Shown piece after piece: positions 25,676-36,160 of a stretch of DNA of 64,000 bases. This DNA comes from a virus. Position 1 is the stretch's first letter; each line of letters begins with the position of its first letter. A model generated the notes under the pieces. That model was given only the letters and a program-made list of their open reading frames with translations. It searched no databases and was not told the DNA's origin. The translations under genes and the position numbers were made by a program. The DNA lies in the IMG/VR virus record IMGVR_UViG_3300032605_000012, positions 1 to 64,000 of that record; one strand, 5' to 3'.

Positions 25676-26812
25676 ATGAGTGGTGGCGGAGGAAGCGGTC
25701 AAACCGCACAATCAAATCAATATTCAAGTCTATCGCCTTGGGCTCAGCCGTATATCACTGATATTCTTGGCGCCGCTCAAAGCCAGGTATTTAATACAAA
25801 TCCATCTGGACAGATTACTGGTATAAACCCTTATAACCCTTATGGATCATATACACCTGCTGGCGGACAGTACGGCATGGATCCAAGTTCACAAGCCGCT
25901 GCTCAGTCGTCAGTTGCTGGATTTACACCGCTTCAGGCGCAACAACAGCAAGGCGTAGCTAGTTTACAAAATCCTTGGCAAACTGGTGCTGCATCTGGTC
26001 AGACAATAAATTCGATCAACACTGCTAACCAACTAGGCGCATCTGCTAATCCACAAGATTTTCAAAATCAAGTTGGTGGATACATGAATCCGTATCTTCA
26101 ACAGTCACTTGCTCCTAGTTTGCAATTGTTAAATCAGCAATATGGTCAACAAGCTGCACAAGAGCAAGGTTCTGCTACACAAGCCGGTGCTTTTGGCGGA
26201 AGCAGAGAAGCGGTAATGAATGCGCTTAACTCTCAGAACCAGAACTTAGCTCAGCAACAGTTGATTGGTAACGCATATAACAATGCGTTTGGCGCTGCTC
26301 AAAACCAATACAACCAAAGCGGTACGTTTGCTTTACAAGCTGCTAATCAAGCTGCTCAAAATGCAGGTCAACTCGGTGCTTTGGGAACTCAAGGATTGGC
26401 TAATCAGCAAAATATCCTTAACCAACAAGGAACAGTTGGCGGACAACAGCAACAGCAACAGCAAAACATCATCAACCAGGCAATGCAGAATTATGCTACT
26501 GCTCAGCAGTATCCTATGACGCAACTTGGTCAGCTCAAGAACTTAACGTCTGGGTTGCCTATATCCGACATAACGACTACTCAGCAAGCTGCTGCGCCCA
26601 ATACTTTTTCTCAACTTGCGGGACTTGGTACTGCTGGAGCCGGTATCTATGGATTGGCTAATCCAAGCTCTCCAACAATTAATATTAATGGTACTGGAAC
26701 CAACTCAGGATCTGCCCCAGTAAATCAGGCAAAAGGCGGAAAAGTTAAATCATATGCAGCCGGAGGAATTGTTAGCCTTGGGTTATATAACGCCATGAAA
26801 GGTGCAAAATGA
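25676..26812 (+). CDS. Gln-rich internal virion / ejection protein
   Basis: This 378-residue protein is dominated by Gln, Asn, Ala and Gly with long helical stretches, including a pure Gln tract near residue 261. Pattern and position between the GNAT-like gene and the transglycosylase gene fit the ejection-protein set of podoviruses. The ending KGGKVKSYAAGGIVSLGLYN resembles that of its neighbours, so these proteins share a C-terminal motif. Its stop overlaps the next start. Confidence 0.6.
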   Translation: MSGGGGSGQTAQSNQYSSLSPWAQPYITDILGAAQSQVFNTNPSGQITGINPYNPYGSYTPAGGQYGMDPSSQAAAQSSVAGFTPLQAQQQQGVASLQNPWQTGAASGQTINSINTANQLGASANPQDFQNQVGGYMNPYLQQSLAPSLQLLNQQYGQQAAQEQGSATQAGAFGGSREAVMNALNSQNQNLAQQQLIGNAYNNAFGAAQNQYNQSGTFALQAANQAAQNAGQLGALGTQGLANQQNILNQQGTVGGQQQQQQQNIINQAMQNYATAQQYPMTQLGQLKNLTSGLPISDITTTQQAAAPNTFSQLAGLGTAGAGIYGLANPSSPTININGTGTNSGSAPVNQAKGGKVKSYAAGGIVSLGLYNAMKGAK

Positions 26813-29136
26813 ACGATATTCAAGACCAAATAGCTAACCATTACAGTCAGCTAATTGATAATATCAAAGACCCTTCTCAGGCTCAATCTCTTCAACAGCA
26901 CATAGCTCAATCTGTACAAGATGGTTCTTTGTACGGCTATCTTGGCGTACCTTTGGTTTCTAAGATTACAGCAAAGATGAATGAGATGAAGAGTGCTCAG
27001 GCTATGAAGTCTGGGTTACTCAATCAGCCTCCTATTGCTCAGCAAACATTGGCTCAAGCTCAAGCTCCTCAAGTTCCACAGCCAGCTCCACAAGCTCCTC
27101 AAACCCCACAACAAGCCCAGCAACCTTCTCCTGGTATTGCTGCTGCTCAGTCTAATCTACCTACTCAAGCTGCTACTGGCGGCATCATGGGCTTTGCTAT
27201 GGGCGGAGTTCCAGATCCGGAGGAAATGGCTAGACAGTATTTATCAGAGAAGCCTGATGATGAAGAGGATGATGAGGCAGACAACGAGGATCAAGAGTTT
27301 GAAGATGCTGTTGCCGGCGGTATGAATGCCAAGAGTCCTGGTATTGAATCTATCTCTCCTATGATGACGGAGCAAATGGGGCAAACCCAAGCCTATCAAG
27401 GGCCTGGAATGGCTCAGCCAGTTGTAGCGCACAAGGAAGAAACTAGAGTTGCTAGACCTACAAAGAATGAAGATATTGACAAAATAGTATTGGAAAAGGC
27501 TAAAGAATATAACGCTAATCCGAAGCTTGCATTACATGTTGCCAATAAAGAAACCGGTGGATTAAAGGATAGAGTTAATGCTGTATCTCCCGCCGGAGCA
27601 GAAGGCATTATGCAGATTATGAAAGGAACCCAGAAAGAATTGGGAATTACAGATCCTTTTGATACTGAGCAAAATATTGGAGGCGGCGTTAAATATTTGG
27701 CTAAACTTGAAAACAAATACAAAGATCCTAAGCTTGCTGCTATGGCTTATAACTGGGGTCCTGGTAATGTAGACAAATGGTTAGCTAATGGAGCAGATCC
27801 AAGAGCAGTACCTAAAGAAACCCAGAACTATACTGTTGGCTTGGCTCAAGGTGGAATAGCTCACTTTAATGGAACAGATAGTAGTCTTGTAGGCGATATG
27901 GATTACACAACTATTCCAGGAATGGATACAGGAACTCCTTATGCGGATGCTTTAAATGCAGTTAAAAACCCTCCTGCTACATATCCAGTTAGTAACGCCG
28001 CTCCTGCCGCTCAAACTTTAATGCCTAACCGGGCAATAGAAACGCCTAATTACGATTACTCGTCTTTGCCAGAGTTAGCAAAATCTACGTTATATAGAGA
28101 TGCTATAAATAGAAATACGCCAGTAGCTGCTCCAGTGGATACCCATACGCCGGTTTATCCAAAAAAACAGCAAGATGCGTTATCTGGTTTGGCAAGCTTC
28201 TTTAGTTCACATCCAGGATCTTATAACCCTAGGCATCCACAAGTTGCTGCTCCTGATGTAGCTGTTGCACCTGCTGCCGCTGATATTGCTCGCGGAAGAC
28301 CAACTATGGCTAATGATTCTAGGTTGATTACTTCTGCTCCTTCTGCAACTGAAGCTGCATCTAATGCTTTAGGCGGATATGATGAAACAGCTAATGCACA
28401 AGATCAACTTAATCCTTCTTATGTAAGAGGACCCGTTGCCGCTCCTGCCGTGGAAAAAGCAGCTCCAAATCCATTTGATAGCTTTAATGATTATTTGGCT
28501 AAGCGCGAAGGAGCTTTGCAAGATAAGAAGCAAAAAGACTTTTACATGTCTTTGCTTAGCGCAGGTCTTGGAATGATGGGTAAAGCTGGAACAGTTAAGC
28601 CTGGTGAAGTGCACACCCTTGCTGGAGATATTGGAGAAGGCGCTCTGCCTGGTATTTCTTACGCTATGAATGCCAACAAAGAAAACGCCGCAGAAGAGAA
28701 TGCTATTCTTACCGGTAAGTTAGGCATTGCTAGATATAGTAGCTTGCGTGATTTACAAAATCAACAAGCCGAGGAAAAAAAATATCAGCATGAACTTGTA
28801 AACAACTTAGGTTACGCAAAAATCCTTGAGCAACACAATGCCGCTCAAAATGCTTTAGATCTAAGACAGCAAGGATTAGAGGAAAGAAAAAAGAAAGAAG
28901 CTGATGACACCATGAATATGCGTGAGAAGCTTTTTACAACAAGGGCATTGGCTAGGGCCAAAGATCCATTAATGACGCAAGATCAGAAAGATAAGATCAT
29001 CGCTGAAGAACTGTATAAAATGCACACTAAAGATACTCCATTTAGAGAAGCGCATAAGCAAAGATTTGGCATGTATCCAGACGTGGACCAGGAAAAACCG
29101 ACTCCAGGCGGCGCAGGTTGGAGCATCGAAAAATAA
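26809..29136 (+). CDS. Ejection protein with lytic transglycosylase domain
   Basis: The 775-residue protein contains an SLT domain at residues about 225-345: LHVANKETGG with catalytic Glu248, then SPAGAEGIMQIMKGT, DPFDTEQNIGGGVKYL and AAMAYNWGPGNVDKWL. These are the standard landmarks of the fold. It would cut peptidoglycan locally during genome entry. The flanks are low-complexity, with acidic (DDEEDDEADNEDQEFED) and Pro/Ala/Gln stretches, and the C-terminal part is coiled coil. Confidence 0.82.
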   Translation: MNDIQDQIANHYSQLIDNIKDPSQAQSLQQHIAQSVQDGSLYGYLGVPLVSKITAKMNEMKSAQAMKSGLLNQPPIAQQTLAQAQAPQVPQPAPQAPQTPQQAQQPSPGIAAAQSNLPTQAATGGIMGFAMGGVPDPEEMARQYLSEKPDDEEDDEADNEDQEFEDAVAGGMNAKSPGIESISPMMTEQMGQTQAYQGPGMAQPVVAHKEETRVARPTKNEDIDKIVLEKAKEYNANPKLALHVANKETGGLKDRVNAVSPAGAEGIMQIMKGTQKELGITDPFDTEQNIGGGVKYLAKLENKYKDPKLAAMAYNWGPGNVDKWLANGADPRAVPKETQNYTVGLAQGGIAHFNGTDSSLVGDMDYTTIPGMDTGTPYADALNAVKNPPATYPVSNAAPAAQTLMPNRAIETPNYDYSSLPELAKSTLYRDAINRNTPVAAPVDTHTPVYPKKQQDALSGLASFFSSHPGSYNPRHPQVAAPDVAVAPAAADIARGRPTMANDSRLITSAPSATEAASNALGGYDETANAQDQLNPSYVRGPVAAPAVEKAAPNPFDSFNDYLAKREGALQDKKQKDFYMSLLSAGLGMMGKAGTVKPGEVHTLAGDIGEGALPGISYAMNANKENAAEENAILTGKLGIARYSSLRDLQNQQAEEKKYQHELVNNLGYAKILEQHNAAQNALDLRQQGLEERKKKEADDTMNMREKLFTTRALARAKDPLMTQDQKDKIIAEELYKMHTKDTPFREAHKQRFGMYPDVDQEKPTPGGAGWSIEK

Positions 29137-29148
29137 TAGGAGCATTTA

Positions 29149-32100
29149 ATGCCGTCTTTTAAAGTTAAAGATCCGTCTGGTACGGTATATACCGTTAACG
29201 CTCCAGAGGGAGCTACAGAAGACCAAGTTTTATCTTATGCTCAAGCAAATTTTGGTAACGCAAAAGAAGGTCAAGGCGACTTTATGCGTGGCCTTACTTC
29301 TATTGGATCTCAAGACCAAGAAGTGTTGGGCGGATTGCAAACCCTACTAGGGGCAGGTGCTAAGCATGTCTTAGGTAAGGGCGTAGTATCTGACTATTTG
29401 CTAGGCAAAGGGGTTAAGAACCTTAAAGAAGCAAACGAATCCCAGGAAAAGAATGCTAAAGAATCTGATGATTTAGAAAATGCTTATCACAAAGGGATTA
29501 GTACGGTTCTCACAGATTGGCTTCCTTATCAGATTGGTAGCGGCGTATCTAACTTGGCCGAGACTGGCGCATTTGCTTTGGCCGGCGGAGCTCTTGGAAC
29601 AGCTATAGCCCCTGGAGCAGGTACGCTAGAAGGCGCAATGGCTCCTATATTAAACAAGTCATTGGTTAAGCAAGGGATTAAGAATGCAGCAAAGGAAGTT
29701 CTTGAGAATGAGCTTAAGAATGGAGCTACTAAAGATGCAGCTAAGATTGCGGCCCAGACCTTTGTAGAAGATAAAGCTAAGCAAACTTTGGCAAAAGAAG
29801 AATTAGCTAAGTACGCTAGTTCAGGAGCATCTACTTTTGGACAGAATGCTGGAGTAGCCAGCCAAGCTTTATTTCATGGTATTGGTGAACCAACAAGTAG
29901 AGCTGCCCAGGAAGCCGGATACGATACAGATAAGATTGACTTTTCTAAGTTAGCTCCTGCTGTTGCGGTTCATTCTCTTGCCGACTTTGCTGCTGAAAAG
30001 ATTGGTCTAGGTGGACTTGAAGGAATAGGATCTAAATCTACCCGCAATTTATTTTTGGATATTGGTAAAGGAATGTTAGCCACTGGTGCTAAAGAAGTTC
30101 CTCCTGAGCTCGTCCAACAAGCTGCTGAGCGTTATGGTGCTGGGTTACCGTTAGCAGATAAGAACGCTATCAATGAGTATATTAATACTGCTGGTGGCGC
30201 GTTTGCTATGGGCATAGTTCCTGGCGGCGTAGGCGGTGTTAATACAAGAATGAATGCTGCGCCTATTAAACAAGCGCAAGCAATTCAAGAGCCAGAACAA
30301 GAAGAACAGCCTAGTTCTTATGCTCCTATGTTTGAAGGGGATCAATCCGATAGGTTCCGTAATCTTCCTGGGTTTGCCGGTCCTGCAAATCAAATGGGAT
30401 TTTTAGATGCTGCTCGTCAACAACAAGCTCAGGCCGCCGCTGAAGCAGAAGCTCAAAGACAAGAACAAATAAAACAAGTTAAACAAACCCAATATCACAC
30501 TGATCCAATGATGAATCAGTTAATTCAAAACAAAGAATTAGCTGCTTTACAACCGCAACAAGTGGCTGCAATGCAACCCGAACAAGCCGCTCCAGAAGCG
30601 CCGGTTGCTCCTCAGCTTGGTCAATCATTGACAAATACACCAATGAGCCAATTACTTGGCCAGCAAAATATAAATAATCAATTATTGGGACAAGCAAGAA
30701 CTAATGTTGCAGCGCAACAAGTAGAGCAAGATACCAGGCAAAAAAAGGCTATAGCTCAGATTAATAAAACAAAGTTTAGCGATGATCCTATTAAGGACAA
30801 ATTAGATCGCAATAGAGCTTTACAAGCCATTGGAGCTCCTGTTGTTGAAAATGCTCCTATGCAACCGCCTCCTCCTACAGCTCAACAAGCTTGGGATGCC
30901 ATGTCTCCTGATGAGAAAAAGAAAGCTATACAGACTGCTTCATCAAAAGATAGGTGGATGCAAAAGTGGGAAGATAGACAAAAGATGATGGAGAATGAGC
31001 AATGGGACCAAGTTTACGGGACCATGCCAAAAGAAACGGTTACAAAGCCTAAGCCAGAAATTAAATCATCTGAGCATCCTGAAAACATAGGCATTGTTGG
31101 ATATGACGATTTAAATAATCCCATTACTGGATTATTGTCAGAGGGAGCAACTCGCTTTAAGCATAAAGAAGATGCTATTCAAGCGAAGAAATTGCAACCA
31201 TTAATGCGAATATTGCCGATTGGCAATGAATTTGTTCTTACTCCAAAGACACAAGCTCAGTTAGATTCTGAGAAAAAGAATAATCGCAACCTAGGTAAAG
31301 TCACTGCTTCCGGCGAAAAGATGGGTGCTAGGAGTTTTATAGCATCGCAAGGTGGACTACATCCAGATGAGAAAACTGAGATGGGGCATGAGGATGTGCC
31401 TAATATTAAAGTTGGTGCTGGATGGTTATACGCAGGGCAAAATAATCCCGAAAAAGGGATGCGGATGGATAAAGCCGCTACAGCTTTGCATGAGTCTGGA
31501 TACATTTTAGATCCTAGTGATCACGAAGATGCTAGACAAGCAATTAAAAACGATAGACAAAAACCAGAAAATATAGAGGAATCATTAAATCAAAAAGGAG
31601 ATGAGGAGTATAAAGACTATCAAAAAAGTCTACTCATTGCCCATTTAAATGGTAAGCCCATATATGAAGACGAATTAGAAAATGAGTTACTAGATAACCT
31701 TATAAGCTTTGCCAAGCAAATAGGTATTGATACAAGAAGAATACATGAGGAAGCCTTTACCAGAGGAGAAACTCAAGCTGAAGCTGAGGATATGTATCAT
31801 CAGTTTTTGACTTCAGCTATAAAGGATTATCTTGGCAATAAACCTGAGACTTTACAATCAAAAGATGTAAGCAATAAGCCGGCAAATAATCCAGAAGAAG
31901 CTAGGATTCAGAAAGAGCTTACTGGTAAAACATTCATTCAGGCTGCTCAATGGGCTATTGCCAACGCGCCAAATAGCTTTGCTAGGTTTGTAGCCAATAA
32001 AGTTTTAACCCGCCTCCAGTCTATGCAAAAGGCCGGAGTAGTATATAACTTTGAAGTCGCAAGCGGTAACTCCAGGACTGGGGATCTAAGGTCTGCTAAG

Positions 32101-35100
32101 GGATTAACAAGTTTTGTTTGGGGCGCCCAAGGACAGCCTACGCTTATTTCCATTAAGCTAAATGGTGCTCCAGTATTTGCCAATCAAAATGGCTTCCCTT
32201 CTGGTATGGACTATACGGTGGTGCTACATGAACTGCTCCACGCTGCTACTCGCGGTCAGATGAGATTTTTGGCCAGTACAGATCCATTGGTAAAAGAGAT
32301 TAGAAGCTTGCATGAGACTGTTGTTAATAAATTTAACGAGGAAATAGCAAAGAATAAAGGCGCTGATTTACCTGATGTTTTAAAGAATTACTACAAGCGC
32401 ATGAACAATGCTTTGTCAGATCCTGATGAGCTTATCTCCTGGGGTATGACGGATAAAGGAATGCAGAAATTCTTATCTGATATTAAGGTAGGAAATAAAA
32501 CAGTCTTTTCTCACATTATTGGTTTGATTCGCCAGGTGCTAGGCATTGCTAAGAACTTTGAAACAGCATTAGATAGACTGGTTAGAACAACTGAATCATT
32601 ACTGGATGACACTCTAATTCCTTTACAAAATGGAATGGTTAAGGAGGGCTATGCTTTAGGCAAGCCGTCTACCGGGAAAATGGTTCAGCAGTCGCTATTC
32701 TCTAAGAAAGCGCAAGAGATGTTTGCTATGAAGTCTGTTCCAGAAATGGCTCAGGCGGCAGTAAATAAAGCTCAGGACGTTTTACAAAAACGCGCACCTT
32801 CGGATAAAAGTGCTTATGAGGGGATGCCTTCTTCTACTGTTGATGAGGCAGAAAAAATATTCCATCCTAGAAGCAAGACAATCATAGACCGTATTGCAGA
32901 GAACAAAGATAACTTCTGGAAGATGATTGCGCAAAAGACTGTTGATCAGTACCGCGCTATTAAAGATTTCTCTCCTATGGGTTATATGCAAGCTCGTCTA
33001 GCATCATCTGTTGACGGAGGGTTGCATGGCATGATGTTTAATGGCCATATCGCGCTAGAAGACGGAGCGCTAACCATTAAGCAAGGAGATAATTTTAAAG
33101 GGATGATCCAGGCTTTAGCTCCTCTTGGTAAAGAAGTGGATAGGTTCCAGCAGTGGATGGCTCTTAATAGAGAGGCATTATTGCCAGAGCATAAGCGCAC
33201 TCCTGCCTTGGCCAATCTTGTATCCAAGAAAGATGAGTACGTTAAAGGCGAGATTAACGGAAGACCAAGAATTGGAAAAGATAAAAACGGCAAAGACGGA
33301 GTTTATGAGCAAGCTCGTAAGGATATGATGGCGCTTAATAAGTCTGTTTTAGATGTTGCGCTCAAGCAAAATTTAATAGACAAAGAAGCATACGAAAGAT
33401 TTTCTAATGATGCCTTCTTCGTTCCTTTTTATAAGGTAATGGAAGATGGAAAGATTGAATCAATCCGTACCGCCTCCAGGATGACCAACCAGCAATTCTC
33501 TAAGATGCTTAAAGGAGGAGGCGAAAAGCCGTTCTCCGATCTTATGGAGAATACGCTTAGAAACTGGAGCCATATCCTTTCCGCCTCTATGAAGAATCAA
33601 GCGTCTTTGACAACCATTCAAGATGCTTCTGGACTAGGCGCTGCTACTCCAAATCTTAAGCAAGGATTTTTCTGGAAAGATGGTGCAGTGCACAATGAAA
33701 AGACTGGCAAGATTGTAGGCAATGGAGATCTGGTTCAGGAAGGTAAGGATGAGGATGGGAATAAAAAGATGCTCAGCTATACAACTGCTGGGCGCGAAAC
33801 GGTCAAGGTAAATATTGAAGGACATGAAACTCATTTTCATATCAATGATCCGTTCCTTTTTGAGTCTCTCAGTGCTGTTACATATTTAGGACCACAATCT
33901 AAAGTTCTTGATGTTATGCGCGGGTTTAAGAATGCGCTACGGTTTGGTGTAACGCTATCTCCCGCTTTCAAGGCATCTAACTTGATTAAGGATTCGATCC
34001 AGGCGGCAGGTCTATCTGGCCTTAATAATAACTTTGTTAAGAACGTAATGGATGGATGGGCATCTTCTCATAAAGATTCGCCCGTTTACATAGCCGCTCT
34101 CGCCGGTGGCGGTGTATTTAATTACGGCACTACATTAGAAGGTAATAGAAGTGAAGTAATTAAGAAGCTATTGGCCCGCGGTGTCAATGGAGATAATATT
34201 GTTGATACCAAGGAAAAGGCTAAGTTCTGGCTAACTAAGATCTGGCATAACTATGAAGACATAGGAAATAGATCTGAGAATATTAACCGCATAGCTTTAT
34301 ATGAAAAGTTAAAAAGTGAAGGCATGAGCCACTTAGAGGCCAGCTACCACGCTCGCGATTTGATGGACTTCTCCATGCAAGGATCTAGTGGGGCTATCAG
34401 GTATTTGTCTCAGATCGTTCCGTTTTTGAATGCTCGTTTGCAGGGCTTGTATAAGCTTGGTAGAGACGGTGTTATTCCTACGGTAAGGGTGTTCTATAGA
34501 CCAGATGGTAATCCGCTTACTCAAGATGAAAAACAAAAGGCTCAGTCCTTTATGACTGTTGCCGGCGCAATATCTTTAGCGTCTATGGCTTTGTACATGG
34601 CATTCAAAGATGATGATGACTTTAAGAAGCGCGAGCAGTGGGATCGTGATTTCTTCTGGTGGTTTAAGATACCTGGAACCCAGGAAGTTATTCGCATTCC
34701 TAAGCCGTTTGAATTTGGATCTATTGGTACTTTAGCCGAGCGGTCTTTGGAGCAGATCGTAGATAAAGACGTAGAAGGAAAACGCTTTGGAGAGAGTATT
34801 GGACGAATGGTGTTCCAGACTTTCTCTATGGATCCTACTCCTCAGTTCTTTAAGCCTTTAATTGACGTCTATGCTAATAAAGATTCCTTTACCAATGCGC
34901 CGATTGAAACTGCGGGCATGGAGCGGTTATCTAAGCAAGAACGTATGACCAATGAAACCAGTGCTTTGGCAAAGGGTCTAGGAGGCGTTTCCAAGGCCCT
35001 AGGAGCTGTTTCCGGCGGCAAGGCAGAAATGTCTCCAGTACAGATAGATTACATGATTAAAAGCTATCTAGGATGGCTTGGTGGAACTATAGCGACTACA

Positions 35101-35526
35101 TCTCAATATGCAATGATGCCGTTTAATAATGGTGTTTATGCGGATGCGGATTGGCAAAAGCGGATGAGCTTAGGTTTTGTGCAAAAACTACCTAGCGTTC
35201 AATCTACTTACGTTACTGATTTCTATCAGAATAACCAGGCTATCAGCGAAGCATATGCAGATATGAGGCATTATGCTGAGATTGGAGATTCTTCTAAGGT
35301 TCAGCAGATATTAGAAGAGAAGGGCGATCTGATCCGGCTTGAGAAAATGTATGATGCAACGTCTAAGAATATGGCTAACATTCGTAAGCAGTTGAATCAT
35401 ATTCAAGATCCAAACAATACATCTTTGACCGGAGAACAGAAGGCAAATGAGGTCTTAAGACTTAAAGGATTGATATCTGATCTAGCACAGAGAGCAGAAA
35501 GTATTAGGCTGTCTATGAAAAAGTAA
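29149..35526 (+). CDS. Giant ejection protein with HExxH motif (polyvalent-type)
   Basis: This 2125-residue protein is the largest in the window. It starts FKVKDPSGTVYTVNAPEGAT, an N-terminal module common to phage internal proteins. A Zn-peptidase-like motif, VVLHELLHAATRG (HELLH at residues 1027-1031), sits in the middle. The C-terminal third (FGVTLSPAFKASNLIKDSIQ, then SQIVPFLNARLQGLYKLGRD) resembles the LPD-type region of large polyvalent proteins. Position after the transglycosylase gene matches the longest ejection protein that lines the entry channel. Protease activity is inferred from the motif only. Its stop codon lies inside the left 44-bp repeat. Confidence 0.72.
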   Translation: MPSFKVKDPSGTVYTVNAPEGATEDQVLSYAQANFGNAKEGQGDFMRGLTSIGSQDQEVLGGLQTLLGAGAKHVLGKGVVSDYLLGKGVKNLKEANESQEKNAKESDDLENAYHKGISTVLTDWLPYQIGSGVSNLAETGAFALAGGALGTAIAPGAGTLEGAMAPILNKSLVKQGIKNAAKEVLENELKNGATKDAAKIAAQTFVEDKAKQTLAKEELAKYASSGASTFGQNAGVASQALFHGIGEPTSRAAQEAGYDTDKIDFSKLAPAVAVHSLADFAAEKIGLGGLEGIGSKSTRNLFLDIGKGMLATGAKEVPPELVQQAAERYGAGLPLADKNAINEYINTAGGAFAMGIVPGGVGGVNTRMNAAPIKQAQAIQEPEQEEQPSSYAPMFEGDQSDRFRNLPGFAGPANQMGFLDAARQQQAQAAAEAEAQRQEQIKQVKQTQYHTDPMMNQLIQNKELAALQPQQVAAMQPEQAAPEAPVAPQLGQSLTNTPMSQLLGQQNINNQLLGQARTNVAAQQVEQDTRQKKAIAQINKTKFSDDPIKDKLDRNRALQAIGAPVVENAPMQPPPPTAQQAWDAMSPDEKKKAIQTASSKDRWMQKWEDRQKMMENEQWDQVYGTMPKETVTKPKPEIKSSEHPENIGIVGYDDLNNPITGLLSEGATRFKHKEDAIQAKKLQPLMRILPIGNEFVLTPKTQAQLDSEKKNNRNLGKVTASGEKMGARSFIASQGGLHPDEKTEMGHEDVPNIKVGAGWLYAGQNNPEKGMRMDKAATALHESGYILDPSDHEDARQAIKNDRQKPENIEESLNQKGDEEYKDYQKSLLIAHLNGKPIYEDELENELLDNLISFAKQIGIDTRRIHEEAFTRGETQAEAEDMYHQFLTSAIKDYLGNKPETLQSKDVSNKPANNPEEARIQKELTGKTFIQAAQWAIANAPNSFARFVANKVLTRLQSMQKAGVVYNFEVASGNSRTGDLRSAKGLTSFVWGAQGQPTLISIKLNGAPVFANQNGFPSGMDYTVVLHELLHAATRGQMRFLASTDPLVKEIRSLHETVVNKFNEEIAKNKGADLPDVLKNYYKRMNNALSDPDELISWGMTDKGMQKFLSDIKVGNKTVFSHIIGLIRQVLGIAKNFETALDRLVRTTESLLDDTLIPLQNGMVKEGYALGKPSTGKMVQQSLFSKKAQEMFAMKSVPEMAQAAVNKAQDVLQKRAPSDKSAYEGMPSSTVDEAEKIFHPRSKTIIDRIAENKDNFWKMIAQKTVDQYRAIKDFSPMGYMQARLASSVDGGLHGMMFNGHIALEDGALTIKQGDNFKGMIQALAPLGKEVDRFQQWMALNREALLPEHKRTPALANLVSKKDEYVKGEINGRPRIGKDKNGKDGVYEQARKDMMALNKSVLDVALKQNLIDKEAYERFSNDAFFVPFYKVMEDGKIESIRTASRMTNQQFSKMLKGGGEKPFSDLMENTLRNWSHILSASMKNQASLTTIQDASGLGAATPNLKQGFFWKDGAVHNEKTGKIVGNGDLVQEGKDEDGNKKMLSYTTAGRETVKVNIEGHETHFHINDPFLFESLSAVTYLGPQSKVLDVMRGFKNALRFGVTLSPAFKASNLIKDSIQAAGLSGLNNNFVKNVMDGWASSHKDSPVYIAALAGGGVFNYGTTLEGNRSEVIKKLLARGVNGDNIVDTKEKAKFWLTKIWHNYEDIGNRSENINRIALYEKLKSEGMSHLEASYHARDLMDFSMQGSSGAIRYLSQIVPFLNARLQGLYKLGRDGVIPTVRVFYRPDGNPLTQDEKQKAQSFMTVAGAISLASMALYMAFKDDDDFKKREQWDRDFFWWFKIPGTQEVIRIPKPFEFGSIGTLAERSLEQIVDKDVEGKRFGESIGRMVFQTFSMDPTPQFFKPLIDVYANKDSFTNAPIETAGMERLSKQERMTNETSALAKGLGGVSKALGAVSGGKAEMSPVQIDYMIKSYLGWLGGTIATTSQYAMMPFNNGVYADADWQKRMSLGFVQKLPSVQSTYVTDFYQNNQAISEAYADMRHYAEIGDSSKVQQILEEKGDLIRLEKMYDATSKNMANIRKQLNHIQDPNNTSLTGEQKANEVLRLKGLISDLAQRAESIRLSMKK

Positions 35527-35567
35527 TACTTTATGGTGGGACCATTATTACCGTTATAATTGTCCCC
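35524..35567. repeat. 44-bp inverted repeat, left copy
   Basis: This stretch is the exact reverse complement of 57926-57969, 44 of 44 bases. It contains the stop codon of the giant ejection gene. Inside is an imperfect dyad: GGGAC and GTCCC (5 bp), one mismatch, ATTAT and ATAAT (5 bp), and a 7-base loop. It lies at the convergent junction with the - strand operon. Confidence 0.9.
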
Positions 35568-35602
35568 TCTATAAGTATTAATATTTAAAGTAAATGTAGT
35601 AT

Positions 35603-35887
35603 TTAAGATTTAAGTAATTCAACCATTCTTTCAATGGTTATATTAAGAGCATCCAATTCATCTAGCTTACGTATTCGCCAAAATGCTTTGGTTCCATGCC
35701 ATCCATTATATCCTGTATGACAATCTCTGCACAAAGCAACAACGGTGTATTGTCTATGTTGTTTAACGTGATGAGCATCTGAAGGGCCTGGCGCGTCACA
35801 GACGGAGCAGGGTAAGCTTTTAACTAACCCTACATACTGTCTTTCTTTCGCGGATAGTTTGTTGTTCAAGAATTCTTTTCCTATCAA
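35603..35887 (-). CDS. HNH-type nuclease (Ref-like zinc HNH)
   Basis: This 94-residue protein has CSVCDAPGPSDAHHVKQH followed by VALCRDCHTGYNGWHG: two Cys pairs and the His-rich HNH core. It resembles small phage HNH nucleases such as the RecA-dependent Ref type. No ATG is available. The start drawn is TTG (35885-35887); a TTG at 35870 preceded by AGGA is an alternative. It ends the recombination operon, so a role in DNA processing fits better than mobility. Confidence 0.7.
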   Translation of the reverse strand: MIGKEFLNNKLSAKERQYVGLVKSLPCSVCDAPGPSDAHHVKQHRQYTVVALCRDCHTGYNGWHGTKAFWRIRKLDELDALNITIERMVELLKS

Positions 35888-35917
35888 AGTATAAAAATAT
35901 AACGTTTTCTTCGTCAG

Positions 35918-36160
35918 TTAATTTATCAAAATGTCTTGATCCCTATTAGCAATAATTATTTTCATAGTTTGCTCTTGTGCTTCATACAAAGGAGCCGCAC
36001 AATCTTTGCAAAGCTGAGCATTTAATCCTCGCCAATGAAATGAAAACATTCTGTGTGTTTTTGGAAATTCCATTCCAGGATAGTCACTGCATTCATAAAC
36101 TTCTGTATCAAGCGTTTTCTTGCATCCGTCACAAATATGTTCGTAGGTTAGCTTAATCAT
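35918..36160 (-). CDS. Small zinc-ribbon protein
   Basis: This 80-residue protein has two Cys pairs, CDGCKKTL (residues 10-17) and CKDCAAPL (51-58), which probably bind one zinc. The function is unknown. It begins inside the end of the previous gene, and the shared junction (AGGGGACAAGAATGA) supplies its ribosome site. Confidence 0.5.
   Translation of the reverse strand: MIKLTYEHICDGCKKTLDTEVYECSDYPGMEFPKTHRMFSFHWRGLNAQLCKDCAAPLYEAQEQTMKIIIANRDQDILIN

Noticed and set aside
26430-26470. CAG/CAA-rich tract as a functional DNA repeat
   Set aside because: It encodes a polyglutamine run in the ejection protein and fits the low-complexity nature of that protein.
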